A stretch of 64,000 nucleotides of DNA from Pseudomonas fulva (GTDB lineage: Bacteria; Pseudomonadota; Gammaproteobacteria; Pseudomonadales; Pseudomonadaceae), in assembly GCF_015680705.1 (NCBI RefSeq), contig NZ_JADNYP010000004.1, forward strand, positions 124,001 through 188,000, in the 5' to 3' direction. Positions 1-8,410 of the stretch are shown piece by piece. Every line of letters starts with the position of its first letter. The stretch's first letter is position 1. The notes below the pieces were generated by a model. The model worked only from the letters and a program-made list of their open reading frames with translations, was not told the DNA's origin and ran no database searches. The position numbers and the translations under genes are program-made.

Positions 1-653
1 GCGAAATAGCCACCACTGACCTGCCCGGCACACTCGAGCAAGTGCCCAGTCAGGGTGCCCCGGCCACGTCGCAGCCAGTCATCCGCCGCCCAGCCGAAGG
101 CATGCAACTGTGGGGCAAGAAACAGCGAAGGATCGGCCACCCGCCCGGTGATCACCACGTCGGCATCCAGGGCCAGTGCTTCGACGATACCCTCCACGCC
201 CAGATAGGCGTTGGCCGACACCAGGCGCTCGCCCAGCGCGGCGATATCCAGGCCATTGTCCAGCCTCCATTCGGGATGCTGACGCAGCACCTCCAGCACA
301 TCGTCACCCTCAACGGCCGCCACCTTGAGCCCATGCAGACCCAGTTCGGCGGCGATAGCCAGCACCTGGCGCGCTGCCCCGCGCGGGTTGGCCGCGCCCA
401 TGTTGCTGATGATGCGCAGGCGCCGCCCCCCTTGACGGACATAAGGCAGCACGGCTCGCATGCGTTTGCCCAGCAGTGGGTCGAAGCCGGCCAGCGGCTC
501 GGCCAGGCGCGCCTGCTGGGCCAAAGCGATGGTGCGTTCGGCCAGGCATTCGAAGATCAGGTAGTCCAGCTGGCCATCACGAGCGAGCTCCACGGCGGGT
601 TCCAGGCGGTCACCGGAGTAGCCGGCGCCAGCGCCGATGCGCAAGGTATTCAT
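1..653 (-). CDS. AtuA-like (DUF1446) protein, partial
   Basis: The C-terminus lies beyond the window edge. The visible 217 residues begin MNTLRIGAGAGYSGDRLEPA and include FECLAERT and ISNMGAANPRGAA, which resemble the acyclic terpene utilisation AtuA / DUF1446 family. Family members are cytoplasmic, associated with acyclic terpene or branched acid breakdown, and poorly characterised biochemically. The ATG lies two bases beyond the stop of the upstream transporter gene, so the two are almost certainly co-transcribed. The transporter and the divergent LysR regulator suggest uptake and use of a carboxylated substrate; the substrate cannot be read from the sequence. The family call rests on remembered resemblance. 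Confidence 0.75.
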   Translation of the reverse strand, partial: MNTLRIGAGAGYSGDRLEPAVELARDGQLDYLIFECLAERTIALAQQARLAEPLAGFDPLLGKRMRAVLPYVRQGGRRLRIISNMGAANPRGAARQVLAIAAELGLHGLKVAAVEGDDVLEVLRQHPEWRLDNGLDIAALGERLVSANAYLGVEGIVEALALDADVVITGRVADPSLFLAPQLHAFGWAADDWLRRGRGTLTGHLLECAGQVSGGYF

Positions 654-655
654 GT

Positions 656-1945
656 TCAGAAAACTCCCAATGCCAGCGCGGCCAGGGTCATCAGCACCGA
701 CGCGGCGAATAGAAATGGCAAGGTGAAGCGCTGGTGGTCGGCAAGGTCCAGTTTGCATAGCCCGACAAGCAGGAAGGTCGCCGGGGTCAATGGGCTGACC
801 GGGAAACCCGTGGTGTGCACGCCCAGCAGCGAGGCCTGCGCCACCCGCACCGGGTCGACGCCCAGCGAGCGGCCGACCTCGGCGATCACCGGCATGACCC
901 CGAAGTAGAACGAGTCCGGGTCGAACAGCAAGCTCAGCGGCATCGACATCAGGCCCACCAGTGCGGGTATCAGCTTGCCGTGGCCCGGCGGGATCTGTTG
1001 CACGGCCACCTCGGCCATGGCCCTGAGCATGCCCGTGCCTTGCATGATGCCGGTGAACACCCCCGCGGCGAGGAGGATGCTGGCCATGGTCAGCGCCGTC
1101 TTGGCGTGGGCATCGATGCGCTGTCGCTGTTGATCGACACGCGGATAGTTCAAGCACAGCGCGGCGACCGTGCCGAGCATGAACATCACCACCGGATCCA
1201 CCCAGCCAGCGATCATCACCGCCATCACCAGCACGGTCAGCAGCAGGTTCGGCCAGAACATCCCTGGCCGGCGCAGGGCCTGCTCTTCGGGCGTGAGGAT
1301 GCGCTCTGGCGCGGCGATATCAGTGCCTGCCACCAACCCCAGGCGTTTCTCTTCGCGGCGCCCCAGCCACCAGGCGCAACTGAAGACGAACGCCAGCCCA
1401 ACCAGCTGCACTGGAATCAGCGGCTGGAACAGCTGGGCCACCGGGACATGCAAGGCTGCCGAAGAACGCAGCACAGGCCCGGTCCACGGCAGGAAATTGA
1501 CCCCGGCAGCCAGCGCCGCCACGCAGGCCAGGACTCGCCGGTCGATGCCCAGCCGCGTGTATAACGGCAGCATGGCTGGCACCGTGACCAAGAAAGTCAC
1601 CGCACCTGAGCCATCCAGATGTACCAGCAGGGCCAGCAGCGCAGTGCCGCAGACGATGCGCGTCGGTCGAGTACCGACGGTGCGCAGGATGCGATCGATG
1701 ATCGGATCGAGCATGCCGGCATCGGTCATCACGCCGAAGAACAGAATGGCAAAGATGAACATGCCCACCACCGGGGCGACGTTCTTGATACCGACGAGGA
1801 TGAAGCCGCTGGTCTGCAGGCCAAAGCCCGCCAGCAAAGCAGCAGCCACAGGCAAGGCGATCAGCGCCACCAAGGGCGAGATACGCTTGCTCATCACCGC
1901 AACCAGCAGAGACACGATGGTAAGGACGCCGTAGAGGGCGAGCAT
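656..1945 (-). CDS. CitMHS-family carboxylate transporter
   Basis: A 429-residue, very hydrophobic inner-membrane protein with about a dozen predicted membrane segments, starting MLALYGVLTIVSLLVAVMSK. Length and segments such as DAGMLDPIIDRI, LDGSGAVTFLVTVPAMLPLY and LFDPDSFYFGVMPVIAEV match the CitMHS (metal-citrate:proton symporter) family. The open frame extends about 90 codons further upstream, but that part is not protein-like and would run over the divergent LysR promoter, so the ATG at 1945 was chosen. It is followed after two bases by the AtuA-like gene. Citrate is only the family's reference substrate; in this context another organic acid is equally possible. Confidence 0.85.
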   Translation of the reverse strand: MLALYGVLTIVSLLVAVMSKRISPLVALIALPVAAALLAGFGLQTSGFILVGIKNVAPVVGMFIFAILFFGVMTDAGMLDPIIDRILRTVGTRPTRIVCGTALLALLVHLDGSGAVTFLVTVPAMLPLYTRLGIDRRVLACVAALAAGVNFLPWTGPVLRSSAALHVPVAQLFQPLIPVQLVGLAFVFSCAWWLGRREEKRLGLVAGTDIAAPERILTPEEQALRRPGMFWPNLLLTVLVMAVMIAGWVDPVVMFMLGTVAALCLNYPRVDQQRQRIDAHAKTALTMASILLAAGVFTGIMQGTGMLRAMAEVAVQQIPPGHGKLIPALVGLMSMPLSLLFDPDSFYFGVMPVIAEVGRSLGVDPVRVAQASLLGVHTTGFPVSPLTPATFLLVGLCKLDLADHQRFTLPFLFAASVLMTLAALALGVF

Positions 1946-2044
1946 GAAGAGACTCCGACTTGTTTTTGTTGTTGTCCCGAGTATCGGAGCGGCTAATCGC
2001 TGTGTAAATTGCAATCTAAAGCCATGCACATTCGAAAAAACAAA

Positions 2045-2923
2045 ATGAAAAATGCATTGCAGCATATCCGTGCCTTCATCACGGTTGTCCAGCGAGGCAA
2101 CTTCGCCCGCGCTGCCGAGGACTTGCATCTTTCGCCTTCGGCCCTCACCGTGCAGATCCGCCAGCTGGAAAGCTGGCTGGGTATCGCGCTGCTGGAACGC
2201 AGTCCAAGGCACGTCACACTGACCGCCGCTGGCCGCGAAGCCCTGCCAGCCATGGAAAAGCTGCTGCTGGACTTGGGCAACATCCTTAGCGCCAGCCGAG
2301 GCCTGGCGGCCATGCGCCGTGGCGTGGTGACCGTGGCCGCTCTGCCCTCGCTATGCGCCGCTGCGCTGCCGGAACGACTGGCAATGTTTCACCAGCACTA
2401 CCCCGGGATCGAAGTGCGCCTGCGCGACCTTGTGGCCGAACGGATCACCGAGCGCGTGCGCGACGGGGATGTCGACTTCGGCATCGGCGTACGAGCCCGG
2501 CTCGGCCATGGGCTGACGTTCGAGCCGCTACTCCAGGATCGGCTATGCCTGTTCACGCCCGTAGGCCACCCACTCGCCAGCGGCTCCCTGCGCCTTGCGG
2601 ACCTGAACGATCAACCGATGATCCTTACCGGCCGCGACAGCAGCGTGCGTACGCAAATCGAACAGACGTTCCGTGAGCATGACCTGACCTTGCGCCTGGC
2701 CATGGAGGCGAACTACATGTCCACGGTACTGGCGCTGGTACGCAACGGATTAGGAATAGCGCTGTTGCCGGAGTCGGCGGATGCGGGGGAACGACAGCTG
2801 GTGCGGCGTTACCTGGACGATCCGGGGTTGGAGCGAACCCTGGGCATCATCACCCGCAGCGAATGCAGTTTGTCTCCTGCTGCCACACGTCTGGTGGAGA
2901 GTCTGAGGGGCATGAAGCTTTGA
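2045..2923 (+). CDS. LysR-family transcriptional regulator
   Basis: A 292-residue protein with an N-terminal winged helix-turn-helix (roughly residues 3-60; RAAEDLHLSPSALTVQIRQL) and a C-terminal periplasmic-binding-like effector domain. The start MKNALQHIRAFITVV matches usual LysR N-termini; an in-frame ATG at 2024 would add seven basic residues. It is transcribed away from the CitMHS/AtuA pair with 99 bp between the start codons, the classic layout for a LysR regulator controlling its divergent neighbour. The inferred role is control of that operon by its substrate or a breakdown product. I could not fix a T-N11-A operator with confidence. Confidence 0.88.
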   Translation: MKNALQHIRAFITVVQRGNFARAAEDLHLSPSALTVQIRQLESWLGIALLERSPRHVTLTAAGREALPAMEKLLLDLGNILSASRGLAAMRRGVVTVAALPSLCAAALPERLAMFHQHYPGIEVRLRDLVAERITERVRDGDVDFGIGVRARLGHGLTFEPLLQDRLCLFTPVGHPLASGSLRLADLNDQPMILTGRDSSVRTQIEQTFREHDLTLRLAMEANYMSTVLALVRNGLGIALLPESADAGERQLVRRYLDDPGLERTLGIITRSECSLSPAATRLVESLRGMKL

Positions 2924-2984
2924 TCCGAAACTGCCAGACGAAGCAGTCTCGTTGCCGGCAAGACGCTCCAGGATGCCTTCTGTG

Positions 2985-3290
2985 TCAGCGCTGGCGCTCC
3001 TTCCCCGGCGTCAGCATCCGCGCCAGCGCCATGTCTTCGGCCAGCGCCTTGACCATGCTGCTCAAGTAGCAGGCCGCCAGCAGCAGTGTGTCGTCCTGCT
3101 GCAAGGTTGCTTCGAGGGTAAGCTTGTAGACGCAGCCCATCAAGCGCGACGACTGCTCCAGCACGTCGTCCAGGCCATGGTCCGGCACCACCTGGAACAG
3201 GCGATGAAATATTGCCGCCCGCGCCTTCGCCGAAGTGCCGGCACCGATGGTCTGGGTCGTGAAGGAGACTTCGCCTGTGAACGTGCACGC
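2985..3290 (-). CDS. DUF3077-like small protein, start unresolved
   Basis: About 100 residues in one minus-strand frame look coding: FTTQTIGAGTSAKAR, then GLDDVLEQSSRLMGCV, then LLLAACYLSSMVKALAEDMA. The pattern resembles DUF3077, a family of small Pseudomonas proteins of unknown function. No in-frame ATG precedes the conserved part. The nearest ATG (about 3304) is in a different frame, and the only in-frame start is a GTG at 3476 that would add unlike sequence. The 5' end is probably damaged by a small indel, or translation starts atypically. The right-hand boundary given is where the recognisable sequence begins, not a true start codon. Confidence 0.45.
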   Translation of the reverse strand, partial: ACTFTGEVSFTTQTIGAGTSAKARAAIFHRLFQVVPDHGLDDVLEQSSRLMGCVYKLTLEATLQQDDTLLLAACYLSSMVKALAEDMALARMLTPGKERQR

Positions 3291-3524
3291 AGCTGATCGA
3301 GCATGAGATTGTCTGGCTTCGGGTGATCGACTGAGCTTCTGGTAGACTAGACAGCTTCCTTGCGGCGGATCTGGACGGTGTAACTGACCTTCCCATCGGC
3401 CTTTTCCTTGCTCTGATCGTTGCCATGATTCGGTGGTACAAGCGCGACTGACAGTGGTACACCGTACCCCCGTCACACCAAAACGCCTTACCCCCCGAAA
3501 TGGTACAAAGACACGTAGACCAGA
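3291..3524. other. Intergenic, possible small-gene debris
   Basis: Between the DUF3077-like gene and dusA there is no convincing gene. On the minus strand, 3345-3474 holds an open stretch of about 41 codons ending KADGKVSYTVQIRRKEAV before a TAG. It has an ordinary amino-acid mix but no start codon, since a stop immediately precedes it. It could be the tail of a decayed gene. The dusA promoter must also lie here but I could not place it. Confidence 0.3.
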
Positions 3525-4535
3525 ATGCCCCTAGAATCAGCTTCAAAGCCACACACCACGCGCCCTGAGCCATCACGCCGCTTCAGCGTTGCACCGATGA
3601 TGGACTGGACCGATCGTCACTGTCGCTTCTTCCTGCGCCTGCTCTCCCGCCATGCCCTGCTCTACACCGAAATGGTCACCACCGGCGCCCTGCTCCACGG
3701 CGATGCCGCCCGGTTCCTGCGCCATGACCTCTCCGAGCATCCGCTGGCCTTGCAGCTCGGTGGCAGCAATCCGCTTGAGCTGGCCGCCTGCGCGCGGCTG
3801 GCCGAGGCGGCCGGTTACGATGAGGTCAACCTGAATGTCGGCTGCCCGAGCGATCGGGTGCAGAACAACATGATCGGTGCCTGTCTGATGGGCCATCCGG
3901 CACTGGTGGCCGATTGCGTGAAGGCGATGCGTGATGCGGTGGATATCCCGGTCACGGTCAAGCATCGCATCGGCATCAACGGCCGGGACAGCTATGCCGA
4001 GCTGTGCGACTTCGTCGGGCAGGTGCGCGATGCCGGCTGCCGGAGCTTCACCGTGCATGCGCGCATCGCCATCCTCGAGGGCCTGTCGCCCAAGGAGAAC
4101 CGGGACATCCCGCCGCTGCGCCACGAAGTGGCCGCGCGGCTGAAGGCGGACTTCCCGGAGCTGGAGATCGTGCTCAACGGCGGGATCAAGACGCTGGAGG
4201 AATGCGAGGCTCATTTGCAGACCTTCGATGGCGTGATGCTCGGGCGCGAGGCCTACCACAACCCGTACCTGCTGGCACAGGTGGACCAGCGGCTGTTCGG
4301 CAGCGCGGCGCCGGTCGTAAGCCGCAGCGAGGCGCTGGCACGACTGCGGCCGTACATCGTGGCGCACATGGAGCATGACGGGGCCATGCACCATGTGACA
4401 CGGCATATCCTCGGGCTGGGCCAGGGCTTCCCGGGCGCGCGGCGCTTCCGCCAGCTGCTCTCGGCCGACATCCACAAGAGCAAGGAGCCGCTGGCGGTGT
4501 TGGACCAGGCGGCCGAGCTGCTGGCGGGGCGCTGA
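3525..4535 (+). CDS. dusA: tRNA-dihydrouridine(20/20a) synthase DusA
   Basis: A 336-residue FMN-dependent enzyme that uses NADPH to reduce uridines in the D-loop of tRNA. The N-terminal APMMDWTDRHCR (residues 23-34) is the DusA form of the flavin-binding start; NLNVGCPSDRVQ carries the catalytic cysteine at residue 107; TVKHRIGI and VLNGGI complete the TIM-barrel FMN site. Length is normal for DusA. The ATG at 3525 gives a short variable tail before the conserved core. It stands alone, followed by 333 bp without a gene and then transaldolase on the same strand. Confidence 0.95.
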   Translation: MPLESASKPHTTRPEPSRRFSVAPMMDWTDRHCRFFLRLLSRHALLYTEMVTTGALLHGDAARFLRHDLSEHPLALQLGGSNPLELAACARLAEAAGYDEVNLNVGCPSDRVQNNMIGACLMGHPALVADCVKAMRDAVDIPVTVKHRIGINGRDSYAELCDFVGQVRDAGCRSFTVHARIAILEGLSPKENRDIPPLRHEVAARLKADFPELEIVLNGGIKTLEECEAHLQTFDGVMLGREAYHNPYLLAQVDQRLFGSAAPVVSRSEALARLRPYIVAHMEHDGAMHHVTRHILGLGQGFPGARRFRQLLSADIHKSKEPLAVLDQAAELLAGR

Positions 4536-4868
4536 GGGAACCCTGGCCGGGCGCCGCGCTCGAATGGGCTTGTCGAAGGCATGCCAGACAGGGCGGCACG
4601 GGCAGCTGGGGTTGCGGATCGGCCGGCAGTTTTCCAGGGCAAGCCCCTGCCAGCGCGCTCGATGCCAGCGTGCAGGGTGGTTTGCCTGAGGCACGGGCCC
4701 AGCGCTTGCCGACGCCTGCCGAACGCTGTGGCCGGCTGGCCGGGACAATTGCGCAAACCCTGCTTCACTAGGCATGTCGTTCACCCTTCTTCGAGCCTCC
4801 CCGACGGGCCTTGAGTGGTCGTCGGGGGTGGAGTAATGTCGAGTCATTGCACAGGACAGAGCACGCCC
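4536..4868. other. 333-bp intergenic region before tal
   Basis: No gene is supported here. The only distinct structure is a perfect hairpin near the right end (4799-4827, listed separately). The rest is GC-rich with no clear promoter hexamers or repeats. Confidence 0.5.
4799..4827 (+). repeat. Hairpin upstream of transaldolase
   Basis: A perfect 8-bp stem, CCCCGACG (4799-4806) with CGTCGGGG (4820-4827), around a 13-base loop. It ends 41 bases before the tal ATG. It could be a leader structure, an operator, or a terminator for upstream transcription. No T-run follows, so intrinsic termination is doubtful. Confidence 0.4.
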
Positions 4869-5795
4869 ATGACTTCCAAGCTGGAACAACTCAAGCAGTT
4901 CACGACCGTGGTCGCCGATACCGGAGACCTGGATGCCATCATCCGCCTCAAGCCCCAGGACGCGACCACCAACCCGTCGCTGCTGCTCAAGGCGGCGGCG
5001 ATCCATGGCTATGCCGAGCTGCTCGAGCAGGTCAAGGCCCAGAGCAAGGGTGATGTCGGCCTGGCTTGCGACCGGTTCGCGGTGGCGGTGGGCGGTGGCA
5101 TTCTCAAGGAGATTCCGGGGCGCATCTCCACCGAAGTGGATGCGCGACTGTCGTTCAACGAGCAGGCCCTGCTGGCCAAGGCCCGCCAGCTGATCGAGCT
5201 GTACGATGAAGCCGGCGTCGGTCGTGAGCGCGTGCTGATCAAGCTGGCCTCGACCTGGGAAGGGATCCGCGCGGCGGAGAAGCTCGAGCGCGAGGGTATC
5301 CAGACCAACCTCACCCTGCTGTTCTCCTACGCCCAGGCGCAGGCCTGCGCCGATGCCGGCGTGTTCCTGATCTCGCCGTTCGTGGGGCGCATCTACGACT
5401 GGTACAAGAAGAGTACCGGCCAGGAATACGCTCCGGCGCAAGACCCCGGCGTGCTGTCGGTCACGCGCATCTACAACTATTACAAGGCCAACGGCTACGA
5501 CACCGTGGTCATGGGCGCGAGCTTCCGCAACATCGGCCAGATCGAGCAGTTGGCCGGCTGCGATCGCCTGACCATCAGCCCCGAACTGTTGGAAAAGCTC
5601 GCCGACGACCATGGCGAACTGCCGCGCGTGCTGCAGCCGGGCAATGCCGGTGAAGCCAGGCAGCAGCTCGACGAGGCGCAGTTCCGCTGGGCGCTGAACG
5701 AGGATGCGATGGCCACCGAGAAGCTGGCCGAGGGCATCCGTCAGTTCGCCCGCGACCAGGAGAAGCTCGAAGCGGTCATGGCCGGCAAGGCGTGA
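4869..5795 (+). CDS. tal: Transaldolase
   Basis: A 308-residue enzyme of the non-oxidative pentose phosphate pathway that moves a dihydroxyacetone unit from sedoheptulose 7-phosphate to glyceraldehyde 3-phosphate through a Schiff base. [10 protein letters not shown] (residues 31-40) is the family start motif; [12 protein letters not shown] carries the Schiff-base lysine at residue 125; [20 protein letters not shown] is typical of the TalB type. The start [11 protein letters not shown] is family-standard, so the 18 codons of open frame upstream were left out. It is cytoplasmic and monocistronic here, followed by a strong hairpin. Confidence 0.96.
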   Translation: MTSKLEQLKQFTTVVADTGDLDAIIRLKPQDATTNPSLLLKAAAIHGYAELLEQVKAQSKGDVGLACDRFAVAVGGGILKEIPGRISTEVDARLSFNEQALLAKARQLIELYDEAGVGRERVLIKLASTWEGIRAAEKLEREGIQTNLTLLFSYAQAQACADAGVFLISPFVGRIYDWYKKSTGQEYAPAQDPGVLSVTRIYNYYKANGYDTVVMGASFRNIGQIEQLAGCDRLTISPELLEKLADDHGELPRVLQPGNAGEARQQLDEAQFRWALNEDAMATEKLAEGIRQFARDQEKLEAVMAGKA

Positions 5796-5815
5796 TCGAA
5801 CCCTGAAGCGGCGAG

Positions 5816-5840
5816 GCCCGGGGTCGATCGGACCCCGGGC
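5816..5840 (+). terminator. Hairpin terminator candidate after tal
   Basis: A perfect 10-bp stem GCCCGGGGTC / GACCCCGGGC with a 5-base loop, starting 20 bases after the transaldolase stop. It is very stable but no T-tract follows, so it may be a weak intrinsic terminator or simply a 3'-end stabiliser. Confidence 0.5.
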
Positions 5841-6011
5841 TGGCCAGCGCTCAGGTCCAGTTTGAAATGGCCGGATACACACAACGATTGCCACGCGCGG
5901 CCTGGATAAACAAGATGTGTTCCCTCGAGCCGCGCGCCCAGACCCTGGCCTTGTCGAGCGCTGGCGATCCGCTGTCCGAGAGTGTCCGCCTTAATCTGCC
6001 TTGAGTGATCG

Positions 6012-7919
6012 ATGTCGCTGACTCCCCCCGCCCTCCCACCGGTGCTTGCCGGTCCGCTCCTGCGTCGCCTCGAACCCCAGCGCCTGGCCATCTGGCTGGT
6101 CGGCTCGTGCCAGTTGCAGCCTGAGTTCGTGCTGGCGTGCGCGGGCATCGAGGCGCTGACCCAATGCGAGGTGGTACAGGTGGGCCGGGAGGCTTTCGTG
6201 CATCTGCTGGAGGTCCGCTTCCAGACGCCGTTGCCGTATGACCAGGCCATCGCCTACGACATCCTGGTGGATGCCGGCCAGGGCCGCCAGGGGATCGCCG
6301 AATGGGCGCCGCACCTGCTGTATCCCGGGCGGCAGCGCCCGGACCTGGTGTTGCGCTCGCGCATGGACCAGGTACTGCATGGCTCCTGCCGCAAGCCGCA
6401 TCACCCGGCGGCCGATGGCCTGCTCTGCGCCGATCGCCTGCTGCAGGCGTGCCGGACGCCCGCGCAGCGCCCGGCGCTGTTGCTGATGACCGGCGACCAG
6501 GTCTACGCCGACGACGTCGCCGGCCCGATGCTGCGCGCGATCCATCGCCTGATCGAGCAGCTGGGGCTGTTCGACGAGCGACTCGAGGGCGCGGTGGTCG
6601 ACGACAGCCAGGCGCTGTACCAGCATCCTGCGTGCTACTACCGTCGCGCCGACCTGCTGCCGGCGCTCGAGCGCAACGAGGGGCTGCGGCGGCGTTTCTT
6701 CGGCGGTACGCGCAAGCCGATCTTCACCAGCAGCAATGCCGACAATCACCTGGTGACCTTCGCCGAGGTCATGGCCATGTACCTGCTGGTCTGGTCGCCG
6801 GTGTGCTGGCGGCTGGTGCGCATGACCCAGCCAGCGGGCCTGAGCGCCAAGCGCCAGGCTCGCTACAAGGCCGAACTGCCACTGGTCGAGGCGTTCGCCG
6901 ACGGGCTCGGCGGCGTGGCGCGGGTATTGGCGCACCTGCCGAGCCTGATGATCTTCGACGACCACGACATCACCGATGACTGGAACCTCTCCGCGCAATG
7001 GGAGCAGACCGTCTACGGCCATCCGTTCTCGCGGCGGATCGTCGGCAATGCTTTGCTTGGCTATCTGTTGTGCCAAGGCTGGGGCAACGATCCGGATCGC
7101 TGTCGAGCGCTGGTGCAGCGTTGCCAGGCGCTGAGCAGCCAGGCCACCGGCTCGATGTACCTGCCTAGCGCGGCGCTGGACGGGCTGATCGGGACACTGC
7201 TGGGCTTCCAGGGCTGGCAGTTCGAGCTGGCCAGCGAACCACCGCTGCTGGTGCTCGACACCCGCACCCGGCGCTGGCGTAGCGAAAGCAGCCTGAAGAA
7301 GCCATCCGGCCTGCTCGACTGGGAAGCACTGAGCGAACTGCAGCAGGCGCTGCTGGGGCATCGCTCGGCGATCATCGTCTCGCCCGCGCCGATCTTCGGC
7401 GTCAAGCTGATCGAGACGGTGCAGCGGGTGGTGAGCTGGCTGGGCTATCCGCTGCTGGTCGACGCCGAGAACTGGATGGCCCATCGTGGCGCGGCGCAGG
7501 TGATCCTGAACATCTTCCGCCACTCGCGTACACCGGGGCACTACGTGATCCTGTCGGGCGACGTGCACTATTCGTTCGTCTACGAAGTGCTGATCCGCCA
7601 TCGCCAGCGCAGCCCGCACTTGTGGCAGGTCACCAGCAGCGGCATCAAGAATCAGTTTCCCAGGCGCCTGCTGGACGTCTTCGATCGGCTCAATCGCTGG
7701 CTCTATGCGCCGCGCTCGCCGCTCAACTGGTTCACCAAGCGCCGGCGCATGGAGGTCATCCCGCGTACCCCTGACCGCAGCAAGGCCGGCGAACGCCTGT
7801 GGAACAGCGCCGGGCTCGGCTGGGTATTCTTCGATGAGGACGGCCGCCCCGAGCGGGTGTTGCAGCTCAATGCCGATGGTGCGCCTGCCACGGAATTCCC
7901 GCCGCCGACACGTGACTGA
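6012..7919 (+). CDS. PhoD-like metallophosphatase
   Basis: A 635-residue protein with the metal-ligand blocks of the alkaline phosphatase D group: HGSCRKPHH, LLMTGDQVYADDV, IFDDHDITDDW and VILSGDVHYSFVYE. These build a dinuclear metallophosphoesterase site. There is no obvious signal peptide or Tat motif at the N-terminus (MSLTPPALPPVLAGPLLRRL), unlike secreted PhoD enzymes, so a cytoplasmic location is likely. The first roughly 120 residues are a separate beta-rich extension. The gene stands alone, convergent with hsbA with only eight bases between the coding ends. The natural substrate is unknown. Confidence 0.85.
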   Translation: MSLTPPALPPVLAGPLLRRLEPQRLAIWLVGSCQLQPEFVLACAGIEALTQCEVVQVGREAFVHLLEVRFQTPLPYDQAIAYDILVDAGQGRQGIAEWAPHLLYPGRQRPDLVLRSRMDQVLHGSCRKPHHPAADGLLCADRLLQACRTPAQRPALLLMTGDQVYADDVAGPMLRAIHRLIEQLGLFDERLEGAVVDDSQALYQHPACYYRRADLLPALERNEGLRRRFFGGTRKPIFTSSNADNHLVTFAEVMAMYLLVWSPVCWRLVRMTQPAGLSAKRQARYKAELPLVEAFADGLGGVARVLAHLPSLMIFDDHDITDDWNLSAQWEQTVYGHPFSRRIVGNALLGYLLCQGWGNDPDRCRALVQRCQALSSQATGSMYLPSAALDGLIGTLLGFQGWQFELASEPPLLVLDTRTRRWRSESSLKKPSGLLDWEALSELQQALLGHRSAIIVSPAPIFGVKLIETVQRVVSWLGYPLLVDAENWMAHRGAAQVILNIFRHSRTPGHYVILSGDVHYSFVYEVLIRHRQRSPHLWQVTSSGIKNQFPRRLLDVFDRLNRWLYAPRSPLNWFTKRRRMEVIPRTPDRSKAGERLWNSAGLGWVFFDEDGRPERVLQLNADGAPATEFPPPTRD

Positions 7920-7927
7920 AGGTAGCG

Positions 7928-8410
7928 TCAGGTACGCTCGAGGGCGCTTACCAGGTCGCGGAAGGCTTCGCGATTGGAATCGTTCAGGCCCATGAGGATG
8001 CGGTGCGCTTCGAGCACCTTGGAGCGCACCACGTCCTCGCTCTGGTCCTGCGAAGGCAGGTCGCTCAGGCAATCCGGGCAAGGAATCGGTCGGTCGACGA
8101 TGTTGAACACCTGGTCGAAGCCCATGGACTGCAGCAACCGGGAGATGTCCGGGTTGGTGGTGACCACGGTGGGCAACAGGCCGACTTTCTGCCGCGACAG
8201 GATCGACAGCTTGGCCAGCAGTCCAAGGGTCGTGCTGTCGATGCTTTCGGTCTCGGTCAGGTCGATGACGATGGCCGAGAAATTCAGCGCGGTGAAGATT
8301 TTCTCGATCGTCGCATCCAGCGCCGAACACAAGGTCAGACGCACTTCACCGACGAACTTCAGAACGAAGGTGCCGCTCTGCTCGGCGAACTGGATTCTAC
8401 CGGTACTCAT
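7928..8410 (-). CDS. hsbA: Anti-anti-sigma factor HsbA (STAS domain)
   Basis: A 160-residue protein with an N-terminal STAS domain (about residues 1-105), containing the phosphorylatable region TESIDSTTLGLLAK (Ser56 and Ser59). Size and pairing match P. aeruginosa HsbA, which is dephosphorylated by HsbR and shifts between binding the anti-sigma factor FlgM and the diguanylate cyclase HsbD, so switching cells between swimming and biofilm growth. Its start overlaps the hsbR stop by four bases (ATGA), meaning translational coupling. The C-terminal PCPDCLSDLPSQ gives a CxxC pair of unknown use. No hsbD gene lies beside it. Confidence 0.88.
   Translation of the reverse strand: MSTGRIQFAEQSGTFVLKFVGEVRLTLCSALDATIEKIFTALNFSAIVIDLTETESIDSTTLGLLAKLSILSRQKVGLLPTVVTTNPDISRLLQSMGFDQVFNIVDRPIPCPDCLSDLPSQDQSEDVVRSKVLEAHRILMGLNDSNREAFRDLVSALERT

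Noticed and set aside
3573..5894. A 773-codon minus-strand frame opposite dusA and tal
   Set aside because: Both plus-strand genes are unmistakable; the frame is a GC-skew artefact.
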